DNA of 64,000 nt from Pseudomonas sp. KUIN-1 (lineage in GTDB: Bacteria; Pseudomonadota; Gammaproteobacteria; Pseudomonadales; Pseudomonadaceae), in contig NZ_AP020337.1 of assembly GCF_009176725.1 (NCBI RefSeq), positions 1,178,001 to 1,242,000 on the forward strand, given 5' to 3'. The notes under the pieces are model-generated. The model searched no databases. It was not told the DNA's origin and was given only the letters and a program-made list of their open reading frames with translations. Positions 17,448-26,589 of this stretch are shown piece after piece. The translations under genes were made by a program, and so were the position numbers. Numbering within the stretch: position 1 is the stretch's first letter; the number at the start of each line of letters is the position of its first letter.

Positions 17448-18932
17448 GTGCCGCGTCGCATCATCAGAGGGCTCTGGCCCGTCGGTATTCTGGCTTTTAC
17501 GCTGGTCATCAGCGGCTGTATCGGAACACATGGAATCAAATCGCAGGGCAGTCTCCTGCACGCTGACAGCCTGGTCACCGATCAGGCGATTCAGAGCGCT
17601 GCCCTCGACGCCCATTGGCCCGCAGCGCAATGGTGGCGTGCCTACGGCGACGCGCAACTGGACCGCTGGGTCGAGATCGCGACGCTGGGCAGCCCGAGTC
17701 TGGCACTTGCCGCGGCTCGGGTGCGCCAGGCAAGGGCGATGGCGCAGGTCGCCGAGTCCGCCGAGTCCGTGCAACTGCAGGGCAACGCCAGCCTGATGCG
17801 TCACGACTGGCCCGAGGATCAGTTTTATGGTCCCGGAGCGCTGGCCGATACTCGCACCTGGGACAACAATGCGTCGCTGGGCTTGAGCTACGCGCTGGAC
17901 CTGTGGGGACGTGAACGCAACGCCAGCGAGCAGGCCGTTGATCTGGCGCATGTGAGTGCTGCCGAGCAGCGTCAGGCGCAGCTCGAATTGCAGGAAAACG
18001 TGGTCCGCGCCTATATCCAGCTGTCCCTCGACTACGCCCGACTGGATATCGCCGAAGCGGCCCTGGCCCAGCAGCAACAGATACTCGACCTGGCGCAGCG
18101 CCGCCTCAAGGGCGGGATCGGTACGCACTTCGACGTCAGTCAGGCCGAAACCCCGCTGCCTGAGGCGCATCGGCAGATCGACGCGCTGCAAGAGGCCATT
18201 GCCCTGAGTCGCAACCAGTTGGCCGCGCTTGCAGGCAAGGGGCCGGGGCAGGGCGCGGCCTTGCAGCGGCCTGCGCTGTCGTTGCACACCGCACTGACAT
18301 TGCCCTCGGCACTGCCTGCCGAACTGCTGGGTCAGCGACCTGACGTGGTGGCTGCGCGCTGGCAGGTGGCGGCGCAGGCACGCGGTATCGACGTTGCACA
18401 TGCCGGCTTTTATCCCAATGTCGATCTGGTCGGCAGCCTGAGTTACATGGCCACGGGCGGCGGCGCGCTGGAGTTTCTGACCGGCAGCAAGCTGGGCTAC
18501 AAGGTCGGGCCGGCCATCAGCCTGCCGATCTTCGACGCTGGACGCTTGCGGGCGGAGCTGGGGCGGGCGTCGGCTGCTTATGATCAGGCCGTGGCGCATT
18601 ACAACCAGACGCTGGTGATGGCGCTGAAAAGTGTCTCCGACCAGTTGATTCGGCGTGCCTCGATGGACAAGCAGCAGGCGCTCGCCGCTGAATCGGTGGC
18701 GTCGGCACAAAAGACCTATGACATTGCCCTGATCGCCTGGCAGCGCGGCCTGACCGATTACCTGAACGTGCTCAATGCGCGCACGCAACTGTTCCGCCAG
18801 CAACAGGTTCAGCAACAGGTCGAGGCTGCGCGACTGGAAGCCTACGCCGGGCTGGTGGTGGCGCTGGGCGGTGACGGGGATGGCAATGGTCATTCCGCAC
18901 ACACCGCCGCCGAGTCCGGGGGCGGGCAATGA
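17448..18932 (+). CDS. NodT/OprM-type outer-membrane efflux lipoprotein
   Basis: A 494-residue TolC-like channel with a GTG start, a signal peptide ending in the lipobox LVISGC, and two outer-membrane-efflux repeats (LALAAARVRQARAMAQVAES, ENVVRAYIQLSLDYARLDIAE, RPDVVAARWQVAAQARGIDVA, GPAISLPIFDAGRLRAELGRA). It forms the outer-membrane exit duct of a tripartite pump. Its stop overlaps the ATG of the inner-membrane component as ATGA. First gene of an operon with the FUSC, DUF1656 and HlyD genes. Confidence 0.9.
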   Translation: MPRRIIRGLWPVGILAFTLVISGCIGTHGIKSQGSLLHADSLVTDQAIQSAALDAHWPAAQWWRAYGDAQLDRWVEIATLGSPSLALAAARVRQARAMAQVAESAESVQLQGNASLMRHDWPEDQFYGPGALADTRTWDNNASLGLSYALDLWGRERNASEQAVDLAHVSAAEQRQAQLELQENVVRAYIQLSLDYARLDIAEAALAQQQQILDLAQRRLKGGIGTHFDVSQAETPLPEAHRQIDALQEAIALSRNQLAALAGKGPGQGAALQRPALSLHTALTLPSALPAELLGQRPDVVAARWQVAAQARGIDVAHAGFYPNVDLVGSLSYMATGGGALEFLTGSKLGYKVGPAISLPIFDAGRLRAELGRASAAYDQAVAHYNQTLVMALKSVSDQLIRRASMDKQQALAAESVASAQKTYDIALIAWQRGLTDYLNVLNARTQLFRQQQVQQQVEAARLEAYAGLVVALGGDGDGNGHSAHTAAESGGGQ

Positions 18933-21118
18933 TCGCCGCTCTGCAACGCATCACCGACCTGGCGTGGCGTCGCGAGTTGCACAGTTGGGCGCGCAGTGAC
19001 GGGGTGACCTGGGTTTACATCTTCAAGGTGCTGCTCGCCGCGTTTCTCACCTACTGGCTGGCACTGCGCCTGGAACTGCCGCAACCGCACACGGCGATGA
19101 TCACTGTGTTCATCGTCATGCAGCCGCAGAGCGGACAAGTGTTCGCCAAGAGTTTTTATCGCCTGTTGGGGACGCTGGCCGGATCGGCGATGATGGTGCT
19201 GTTGATGGCCCTGTTTGCGCAGAATCCGCTGCCGTTTCTCGGCAGTCTCGCGCTCTGGGTCGGCCTGTGTTCGGCCGGCGCGGCGCGCTATCGCAACTTT
19301 CGCGCTTATGGCTTTGTGCTGGCCGGGTACACGGCAGCCATGGTCGGGCTGCCTGCGCTGGCGCATCCGGAAGGTTCGTTCATGTCGGCGGTGTGGCGGG
19401 TACTGGAAATCACCCTGGGGATCCTGTGTTCCACGGCCATCAGCGCCGCGGTGCTGCCGCAGAGTTCCAGCGCTGCGATGCGCAATGCGCTGTATCTGCG
19501 CTTCGGCGGGTTCGCGCGCTTCGTGGTCAACGGCCTGCGCGGCGACATTTCACGCGCTGAATTCGAAACTGGCAACGTACGCTTTGTGGCCGAAGCCATC
19601 GGCCTGGAAGGGCTGCGCAGCGTCACGGTATTCGAAGACCCGCACATGCGTCGCCGCAACGGTCGACTCAACCGCTTGAACAGCGAATTCATGACCGTCA
19701 CCACGCGCTTCAATGCTCTGCACCAATTGCTCGAGCGTCTGCGTCTCGAACAGGCCGATCAGGTGTTGACGCATATCGATCCCGGTCTTGAACACCTTGC
19801 AGAGCTGCTCGACGGATTCGCCGACCGCGCGTTGACCAACGATGACGCGGCGCTGCTGGTCACGCGTCTGGAGTCGTACAGGGCGCAGTTTCCCGAGCAG
19901 GTCAGAAGCCTGCGCGCCGAGCTGGAGCGCACCCTGCCCAGCGACGCCGAACGACTGGATTTTCACACCTCGTTCGAGCTGCTGTACCGGCTGCTCAGCG
20001 AGTTGCTCGACTACGCACGAACCCACGCATCGCTGGCCGACCACAGCCATGAGCGTGAACAGTGGAAGGGCTCGTTCGTACCGCGTACCCACTGGATGAC
20101 CGCGCTGGCAGCCGGCGCCCGGGCGACCTGCGTGGTCGGGCTGATGAGTGTGTATTGGGTGCTGACGGCGTGGCCCAGCGGCGCGAGCATGGTCCTGGCC
20201 TCGGCGGCCACCGTTGCGCTGTCGTCGACCACTCACAACCCCAGGCGCATGTCGTTGCAAATGGCCGGCGGTACATTGCTCGGCGCGCTGTCGGGCTTTC
20301 TCGAAACGTTTTTTCTGTTCCCGCACATCGACGGTTTTCCGCTGCTGTGCCTGCTGTTGGCACCGGTGTTTGTGCTCGGCGCGTACCTGGGCTCACGTCC
20401 ACAGTGGACGGGATACGGCCTGGGGTTGCTGATTTTTTTCAGCCTGGGCTCGGTGCCGGACAACCTGACGGTCTACGACCCCTACACCTTCATCAACAAT
20501 TACATCGCGATGGTCATCGGCATGCTGATCTGTGCCGCTGCCGGGGCAATTATCCTGCCGCCCAACAGCCGCTGGATGTGGCGGCGCCTGGAGCAGGCCT
20601 TGCGCAATCAGGTGGTGTTTGCGATCAGCGCGCCGCTCAAGCGTCTGGGCTCAAGCTTCGAAAGCCAGACTCGCGACCTGATGCATCAGGCGTACGGCCT
20701 GGCGATCGGCAAACCGCTGGTACAGCGCGAGCTGTTGCGCTGGATGTTCGTGGTGCTGGAAATCGGCCACGCCATTATCGAGCTGCGCCATGAACAGGCG
20801 ATTCTGCCAATTCACCCTGCCTACGCCGAGTACCAGCCCTGGCGCATCGCGCTGCGAGTCATGGGGCGCGCCTTGGTGCGCCTGTTCATCCAGCCTGACG
20901 CGATCAATCTGCAGCGCTGTCTGCTGGCCGTCGATCAGGCCATCAAACGGGTGCAGGAGGCCGATGAACCCTTCGCCTCGCATTTCGATACGTCGGTGCT
21001 GCGCCGGGTAAAAAGCTACCTGCACTTTATCCGCACGTCGCTGCTGGACCCGCAATCGCCGCTGGCCGCTTACAGCGTTGCGCGAACCGCTTCAGGAGTC
21101 GTCCATGCCGCCGCGTGA
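18929..21118 (+). CDS. FUSC-family inner-membrane efflux protein (AaeB-like)
   Basis: A 729-residue protein with two blocks of about five transmembrane helices (residues 30-175 and 390-550) separated by a long helical cytoplasmic region, the FUSC/AaeB plan. Signature stretches are LRLELPQPHTAMITVFIVMQ and WPSGASMVLASAATVALSS. AaeB in E. coli exports hydroxylated aromatic carboxylic acids with AaeA. A substrate such as a phenolic acid fits a plant-associated bacterium, but this is inference. Confidence 0.88.
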   Translation: MIAALQRITDLAWRRELHSWARSDGVTWVYIFKVLLAAFLTYWLALRLELPQPHTAMITVFIVMQPQSGQVFAKSFYRLLGTLAGSAMMVLLMALFAQNPLPFLGSLALWVGLCSAGAARYRNFRAYGFVLAGYTAAMVGLPALAHPEGSFMSAVWRVLEITLGILCSTAISAAVLPQSSSAAMRNALYLRFGGFARFVVNGLRGDISRAEFETGNVRFVAEAIGLEGLRSVTVFEDPHMRRRNGRLNRLNSEFMTVTTRFNALHQLLERLRLEQADQVLTHIDPGLEHLAELLDGFADRALTNDDAALLVTRLESYRAQFPEQVRSLRAELERTLPSDAERLDFHTSFELLYRLLSELLDYARTHASLADHSHEREQWKGSFVPRTHWMTALAAGARATCVVGLMSVYWVLTAWPSGASMVLASAATVALSSTTHNPRRMSLQMAGGTLLGALSGFLETFFLFPHIDGFPLLCLLLAPVFVLGAYLGSRPQWTGYGLGLLIFFSLGSVPDNLTVYDPYTFINNYIAMVIGMLICAAAGAIILPPNSRWMWRRLEQALRNQVVFAISAPLKRLGSSFESQTRDLMHQAYGLAIGKPLVQRELLRWMFVVLEIGHAIIELRHEQAILPIHPAYAEYQPWRIALRVMGRALVRLFIQPDAINLQRCLLAVDQAIKRVQEADEPFASHFDTSVLRRVKSYLHFIRTSLLDPQSPLAAYSVARTASGVVHAAA

Positions 21119-21308
21119 AATAGCCTTCCACGGCCTGTACATGCCGACCCTCACGCTGATCTTTCTGCTGGCCGTGGTTCTGGCATGGGCGCTGGATCGA
21201 CTGCTGGCCGGTTTTGACCTGTATCGGCATTTCTGGCACCCGGCCCTGCTGCGTCTGAGTCTGTTTATCTGCATCTTCGGCGCGTTGGCGCTGCCCCTTT
21301 ATCGTTGA
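21105..21308 (+). CDS. DUF1656 small membrane protein (AaeX-like)
   Basis: A 67-residue protein with two helices (MPTLTLIFLLAVVLAWALDRL and RLSLFICIFGALALPL) and the N-terminal PPREIAFHGLY typical of DUF1656/AaeX. Its ATG overlaps the end of the FUSC gene by 14 bp and follows CAGGAG. These proteins accompany FUSC pumps; their role is unknown. Confidence 0.88.
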   Translation: MPPREIAFHGLYMPTLTLIFLLAVVLAWALDRLLAGFDLYRHFWHPALLRLSLFICIFGALALPLYR

Positions 21309-21333
21309 CGCCTGAGTCGGGAAAAATCTCTGG

Positions 21334-22194
21334 ATGAAAAAGTTCTTCAGTCTGTTTGCCACGTTGCTGGTGCTGGCAATCGCGCTCTGGATCGGTCGCG
21401 CGTTATGGGTCGACTACATGGATACGCCCTGGACCCGCGATGGTCGGGTACGCGCCGACATCATCAACGTGGCTGCCGATGTGTCCGGCACCGTGGTCGA
21501 TGTCCCGGTGCATGATAACCAGTGGGTAAAGCGTGGCGATCTGCTGATGCAGATCGACCCGGAGCATTACCGGATCGCCGTGAAGCAGGCGCAGGCGTTG
21601 CTGGCTTCACGCAAGGCGACCTGGGAGATGCGCAAACTGAATGCCAGGCGGCGTGCCGATATGGATGAGCTGGTCATCTCGGCAGAAAATCGTGACGACG
21701 CGAGCAACGTTGCCACCTCGGCCCTGGCCGATTACCAGTTGGCCCAGGCGCAACTGGAGGCGGCCGAACTCAACCTGTCCCGCACGCGGGTACTGGCGGC
21801 GGTGGACGGTTACGTCACCAACCTCAATGTGCATCGTGGTGACTATGCGCGCATCGGCGAAGCGAAGATGGCCGTGGTCGACATGAACTCGTTCTGGGTC
21901 TACGGCTTCTTCGAGGAAACCAAGTTGCCGCACCTGAAAGTGGGTGATCCTGCGGACCTGCAACTGATGAGCGGCGAGGTGCTCAAGGGCCATGTCGAAA
22001 GCATCGCCCGCGGCATCTACGACCGTGACAACCCGCAAAGCCGCGAACTGATCGCCGACGTGAACCCGACCTTCAACTGGGTGCGTCTGGCCCAGCGCGT
22101 GCCGGTGCGTATCCATCTCGATCAAGTACCGCAGGATGTGTTGCTGGCGGCGGGGATGACCTGCACGGTGATTGTCAGGCCGGTAGACGGCTGA
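21334..22194 (+). CDS. HlyD-family membrane fusion protein (AaeA-like)
   Basis: A 286-residue periplasmic adaptor: one N-terminal membrane helix (residues 5-27), a biotinyl-lipoyl half (TRDGRVRADIINVAADVSGTV, KRGDLLMQIDPEHY), a short coiled coil, the second lipoyl half (LSRTRVLAAVDGYVTNLNV) and a beta barrel (FFEETKLPHLKVGDPADL). It links the FUSC protein to the outer-membrane channel encoded first in the operon. Confidence 0.9.
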   Translation: MKKFFSLFATLLVLAIALWIGRALWVDYMDTPWTRDGRVRADIINVAADVSGTVVDVPVHDNQWVKRGDLLMQIDPEHYRIAVKQAQALLASRKATWEMRKLNARRRADMDELVISAENRDDASNVATSALADYQLAQAQLEAAELNLSRTRVLAAVDGYVTNLNVHRGDYARIGEAKMAVVDMNSFWVYGFFEETKLPHLKVGDPADLQLMSGEVLKGHVESIARGIYDRDNPQSRELIADVNPTFNWVRLAQRVPVRIHLDQVPQDVLLAAGMTCTVIVRPVDG

Positions 22195-22202
22195 TACTTG
22201 AG

Positions 22203-22254
22203 GACGCAGAGCGTCCAGAACGGCATGCCAACGCGGAGCATTGGCACGATAGTG
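22203..22254. repeat. Dispersed two-hairpin repeat, copy 4
   Basis: GACGCAGAGCGTC then AGAACGGCATGCCAACGC, GGA, GCATTGGCACGATAG. Both arms of the second hairpin have changed together relative to the copies at 11099 and 11471 (TGCCAACGC/GCATTGGCA against TCCCACGC/GCGTGGGGA). It lies between two convergent genes, where it could act as a terminator. Confidence 0.8.
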
Positions 22255-22265
22255 ACAAGGCTCGG

Positions 22266-23084
22266 CTACAGATCAGCGTTCAGCCCAAAGCGTTTTCTCA
22301 GGCCCATATCCAGCAGCCCTTTGGGCAGCAACCACGCCATCAGCGGCAGCAGACGTGAGCCGTTGCCCAGGCGCAGCAGGCGTGGCGGATGGGTGTGTTG
22401 CACGGCTCTGAGCAGGTCGCGAGCGAATTCGGTGACGGGAGTAGGATTGTCCAGAGAAGCCCTGGCGCGTGCACGAATGCCTTCGCGAATCGGCCACCAC
22501 GGCGATTGTTCGCTGATCAACTGCTCGGCTTCGTGGCTGGCGTTCTGTGCAAAGCTCGACGCGATCGCGCCGGGCTGAACCTCCATCACCTGTACGCCGA
22601 ACGGCGCCAGTTCCAGACGCAGTGCATCACTGAGCGCATGCACCGCCGCCTTGGAGGCGCAATAAGCCCCCGCGAACGGCGTGACCAGCACGCCGGATAC
22701 GCTGCCGATGTTCACCACCAGACCCTTGTTGCGGCGCAGTGCCGGAAACAACGCCCGGGTCACCCCCACCACGGAAAATACATTGGTTTCGAACTGCCGC
22801 TGCAAGGCCTGCACACCGCCGTCGAGCAGGGGACCCATCGCGCCATAGCCCGCGTTGTTGATCAACACATCCAGGCCGCTGTGCGCCAGACCGGCGGCCA
22901 GTTGCTCCAGCGCCAGGCTGTCGTTGACGTCCAGTTGTACGGCGATGAAACCGGCTGCACTGAGTGCCGCGACATCGTCGGCTTTGCGCGCAGTGGCCCA
23001 GACTTCATAGCCGGTGGCCTTGAACGCGTCGGCCAGAGCACGGCCGATTCCGCTGGAACAGCCTGTAATCAAAGCGATGGGCAT
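22266..23084 (-). CDS. Short-chain dehydrogenase/reductase
   Basis: A 272-residue SDR of the classical type: TGCSSGIGRALADAF (cofactor TGxxxGIG), NNAGYGAMG, NIGSVSG with the catalytic Ser, and YCASKAAVHALSDALRLE (YxxxK). NAD(P)-dependent; substrate unknown. It follows the small membrane-protein gene by 15 bp and is probably co-transcribed with it. Confidence 0.88.
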   Translation of the reverse strand: MPIALITGCSSGIGRALADAFKATGYEVWATARKADDVAALSAAGFIAVQLDVNDSLALEQLAAGLAHSGLDVLINNAGYGAMGPLLDGGVQALQRQFETNVFSVVGVTRALFPALRRNKGLVVNIGSVSGVLVTPFAGAYCASKAAVHALSDALRLELAPFGVQVMEVQPGAIASSFAQNASHEAEQLISEQSPWWPIREGIRARARASLDNPTPVTEFARDLLRAVQHTHPPRLLRLGNGSRLLPLMAWLLPKGLLDMGLRKRFGLNADL

Positions 23085-23099
23085 GGGAGATCCTTGTGG

Positions 23100-23564
23100 T
23101 CAGTCCGAGAAACTGCCTTGTAGATGTTCTGCGCGAAATTCCAGGGTTTGCGGGCGGTACCCGTTGCGCAGTGCCGGCACCGGCACGCAATCCTGCCACG
23201 TGCCATTGGCCTGAAGTTCACCGGGGCCGCGATAGCGTGCGGACGCGTAGGTGTTGTCGGTCAGATTCACCGAATCCCCGGGCGCATAGGCCGCGATCCG
23301 CCAACGCAGTTCCTGCAGGGTGACCTGATTGGTATTGGTGATGCTGACCTGCAACGGACGATCTGCCGGGCAGCCTTGCGGATCGTAACTCAGGCGGATA
23401 TCCAGACGCTCAAGCTGGCGTGTTTCCCGACTGTCCTGCCAGATGACGATGGCCGCCACCGCGCCGAGCGCGACCGCCGCAGCCAGCGAGACGGGCAGGG
23501 CCTTCGCCGGATAACGGAGCAGAAGGATCAGCCAGGTGAGGATTAACAGGATGCCGATCAACAT
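23100..23564 (-). CDS. Small membrane-anchored protein of unknown function
   Basis: A 154-residue protein with two N-terminal helices (MLIGILLILTWLILLL, then SLAAAVALGAVAAIVIWQ), followed by about 110 exported residues predicted to be beta-rich (DIRLSYDPQGCPADRPLQVSITNTNQ, WRIAAYAPGDS). The two cysteines in the exported part (CPADRP and WQDCVP) could form a disulfide. Homologues in Pseudomonas are sometimes labelled multidrug transporter without evidence. The ATG at 23564 follows GGAG by 9 bases. Confidence 0.7.
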   Translation of the reverse strand: MLIGILLILTWLILLLRYPAKALPVSLAAAVALGAVAAIVIWQDSRETRQLERLDIRLSYDPQGCPADRPLQVSITNTNQVTLQELRWRIAAYAPGDSVNLTDNTYASARYRGPGELQANGTWQDCVPVPALRNGYRPQTLEFRAEHLQGSFSD

Positions 23565-23775
23565 GCGGCGGGTCTCCAGCAAGATGCAATGTCAGAGATA
23601 CTACAGACATTGGGCAGGCGTTGACCAATGGGCAAGGCATCGGCGCGGAGAGCGCTGCAGTCTGCCCTTGTTGTTCCACTGTCATAAGTGTCAGTAGGCG
23701 CTACGGCCCCACTTATCTAGAGTGTGGGACAGCGCGGAATCTTCCAGCTTCGTCGGACTTATGCAGGTGCCAGTC

Positions 23776-26544
23776 ATGGTTGAACGCTCGATTGCCCTTC
23801 ATCAGCACACGCCGGCATTACAGTTGGTGGACCCGCGTGGCTTGCCTGTGGCGTCGATTTTGCTGCATCGCTCAAGCATCGACCACGAGCCGGAACTCCG
23901 TACCAGCCAGGCGTCATTCGACCTTGCCAGTCGACCTGTCAGCCATTGGGATCCGCGCCTGTGGGCTGATCGGGCACCTGCCAATCTCAGCGTCATTCAT
24001 TCGCTCGGCGGTCGGGTTCTGGCCAGCGACAGTGTGGACGCTGGCTGGCGAGTGTTGCTGGCGGGGGAGGCCGGGCAGGTAGTGGAAGCCTGGGACGCTC
24101 GGGGCGTTGTGCGACGTACTCAGTACGATGCGCTGCTAAGGCCCACCGAAGTTTTTGAAGATGAGCACTGCGTTGAGCGCTTGCTTTATGGCGGCCCTGA
24201 CTCGACCGCATATAACCAGTGCGGTCAGTTGATTCGTCATGATGATCCGGCAGGTACGCGGCTTGACGATGCGTATGGTCTTTCGGGAAGTGTTATTCGT
24301 CAAACGCGGCGCTTTCTGCACTCTGCCAATGAGCCTGACTGGCCCGCGTCGCTGGCCGGGCGTGATGCCTTGCTGGAACCCGGCGACGGCGCAACCACCT
24401 GCTGGCACTACAACCCGTTGAACGAAACAATTCGGCAAATCGATGCGCAGGGCAATGTTCAGTTGCTGGATTACACCGTTGCGGGGCAGTTGAAAAACAG
24501 TCGTTTGCAACTGAACTGTCAGGCTGAACAGGTTTTGGTCAGTGCCATTCAATACGACGCGCAGCAGCGGGTGGTGTCGGAAACGGCTGGTAATGGTGTG
24601 ATCAGCACGGCGCTCTATGCCACTGAAGACGGTCGTCTACTGGAGTTGAATGCCAGGCATGGCAATGGGCCGATGTTGCAGGACTTGCTCTACGGCTACG
24701 ATCCCGTTGGCAATGTCATCCGTATCGAGGACCGCGCTCAGTCAACGGCTTATAACCGCAATCAGCGCATCGACCCTGTTTCGGCCTATGGCTACGACAC
24801 GCTGTACCAACTGATCGAAGCCACAGGTCGGGAATCAGCGGTCGTCAATCACGGTCCGGTGTTTCCGGGTTTTCAAAGCCCTGCCGACCCTGCGCAACTG
24901 GCCAATTACACCCAGACCTACCGCTACGACGCGGGTGGCAACCTGCAACAGCTTACCCATACAGGCGCGCAGTCCCATTCGCGAACGCTGGTGACTGCGC
25001 GTTACAGCAACCGCAGTCTGCCGGTGATCAATGACCATATACCCGGTGAAGCTGAAATTGCTGCAGCCTTCGACGCCAATGGCAATTTGCTCGCCCTGCA
25101 AGCCGGGCAAGATCTGAGTTGGGATCGACGCAACCAGCTGCAGCAAGTGCGTCCAGTGGTTCGTGAATCCGGCAATGATGACAGCGAACGCTACAGCTAC
25201 GACGCCAGCGGCCAGCGCCTGCGCAAGGTGCGTACCACGCAGGCCAAAACCATTACCCATACGGCCGACGTGCGCTACTTGCCAGGGCTGGAAGTGCGCA
25301 CCGATAGCGTCACTGGCGAAACCCTGCACGTTGTTGTGGCCCAGGCCGGTCGCAATAACGTGCGCGTGCTGCATTGGGCGTCTGGAAAGCCCGACGTGCT
25401 TGAAAATGATCAGACTCGCTACACCCTGAACGACCACCTGGGGTCCGGCACGCTGGAACTGGACGGGCAGGCGCAGCGTGTCAGTCAGGAAAGTTATTAC
25501 CCGTTCGGCGGCACGTCATGGTGGGCGGGGCGCAGTGCGATCGAGGCGAGTTACAAGACCGTGCGTTACTCGGGCAAGGAACGCGATGCGACGGGGCTTT
25601 ATTATTACGGGATGCGGTATTACGCGCCGTGGTTGCAGCGCTGGATCAATCCGGACCCGGAGGGCGTTGAAAGCGGTTTGAATTTTTTTAATTTCAGTGC
25701 CAACAGCCCGATTGTGTTTGTCGATATCGGCGGGTTGACACCATTCCCTTTTGAAAAACTAAATAATCCGAAGGTATTGGCAGCAATCCGCAGCGGCTCC
25801 TATTTAGAGGCTCAAACTCTAGCTCGTGATGCGCGAGCTTTCAACGATGTAGCATCGATAAATGAGTGGCTGGTTTCATTGATGAGGGTTACAAAAATAA
25901 GTGATGCCAAAAGATTTGATAATAGGCTTAATAATACGCTATTGACAATGGATGTGCCGGATAGCAGTATTAAGTTAATCATTAAAAAAGTAAATTTTAG
26001 TACGGGCGCTCAGCGTGAGGAGTTGGCTTTTATAGTAAGTCATAAATTAAAGCTAAACCTTGTTCCTCCCACCATCGCCAAGGCAAAAATAGCGGTTCAG
26101 CAAATGATCGTAGGTGGGAAAAAAAACACAACTTCGGGAGTTAAGTTTCCGGAAGATGCCAAATTTTTTTACTACCTGGTGAATCAAATAGATGACAATT
26201 CAGGTAATCAACTTTGGCGGCAGGACGGCAGTGTGTATCTGATAGATCACGAATCGACGTTCTCAACAATAAACAATCAGGCGTACACGCTTGAAAATAT
26301 AGACCTTCTGAGCGTTTTTGATGTGGACCGATGGGCCGCATTTAACAGTATTGGAGGGGAGGAGTGGCGGAAGATTATTGCTCAGTCGGGTTCGACATTG
26401 AAGGACACGGAAATAGACGCTTTTTTACACCGTGTTGCACAAACAAAAATTTCTGTGCAAAAACATATTGATCAAGGAACGGCTTCTTTTGGGAAAAAGC
26501 GAAGTCTTATGCAGCGGGTGCTTAATAAAAAAACCGCCGGATAG
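23776..26544 (+). CDS. tccC: TccC-like RHS/YD-repeat toxin 1, kinase-like C-terminal domain
   Basis: A 922-residue protein. Residues 1-653 are an RHS/YD-repeat shell like the C subunit of Tc toxins: HTPALQLVDPRGL near the start, SIDAG-like SVDAGWRVLLAGEAGQV, NGVISTALY, YDPVGNVIRIEDRAQ, YDTLYQLIEATGRE, VLHWASGKPDVLEND, RYSGKERDATGLYYYGMRYY. R614, D627 and D650 have the 13- and 23-residue spacing of the residues reported for autoproteolysis in YenC2. The 268-residue tail is AT-rich and unlike the second gene. It contains K733/K737/K738, E748-E749, LNLVPPT, a D806/D807...N811 loop and LIDHE (824), a pattern of PI3K/HipA-like kinases. No PAAR domain and no adjacent immunity gene. The start at 23776 aligns with the start of the second copy. 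Confidence 0.82.
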   Translation: MVERSIALHQHTPALQLVDPRGLPVASILLHRSSIDHEPELRTSQASFDLASRPVSHWDPRLWADRAPANLSVIHSLGGRVLASDSVDAGWRVLLAGEAGQVVEAWDARGVVRRTQYDALLRPTEVFEDEHCVERLLYGGPDSTAYNQCGQLIRHDDPAGTRLDDAYGLSGSVIRQTRRFLHSANEPDWPASLAGRDALLEPGDGATTCWHYNPLNETIRQIDAQGNVQLLDYTVAGQLKNSRLQLNCQAEQVLVSAIQYDAQQRVVSETAGNGVISTALYATEDGRLLELNARHGNGPMLQDLLYGYDPVGNVIRIEDRAQSTAYNRNQRIDPVSAYGYDTLYQLIEATGRESAVVNHGPVFPGFQSPADPAQLANYTQTYRYDAGGNLQQLTHTGAQSHSRTLVTARYSNRSLPVINDHIPGEAEIAAAFDANGNLLALQAGQDLSWDRRNQLQQVRPVVRESGNDDSERYSYDASGQRLRKVRTTQAKTITHTADVRYLPGLEVRTDSVTGETLHVVVAQAGRNNVRVLHWASGKPDVLENDQTRYTLNDHLGSGTLELDGQAQRVSQESYYPFGGTSWWAGRSAIEASYKTVRYSGKERDATGLYYYGMRYYAPWLQRWINPDPEGVESGLNFFNFSANSPIVFVDIGGLTPFPFEKLNNPKVLAAIRSGSYLEAQTLARDARAFNDVASINEWLVSLMRVTKISDAKRFDNRLNNTLLTMDVPDSSIKLIIKKVNFSTGAQREELAFIVSHKLKLNLVPPTIAKAKIAVQQMIVGGKKNTTSGVKFPEDAKFFYYLVNQIDDNSGNQLWRQDGSVYLIDHESTFSTINNQAYTLENIDLLSVFDVDRWAAFNSIGGEEWRKIIAQSGSTLKDTEIDAFLHRVAQTKISVQKHIDQGTASFGKKRSLMQRVLNKKTAG

Positions 26545-26589
26545 CGTTTCTACTACGCGGTGAAGTTTGAGAATGAAATAAATTAAAAA

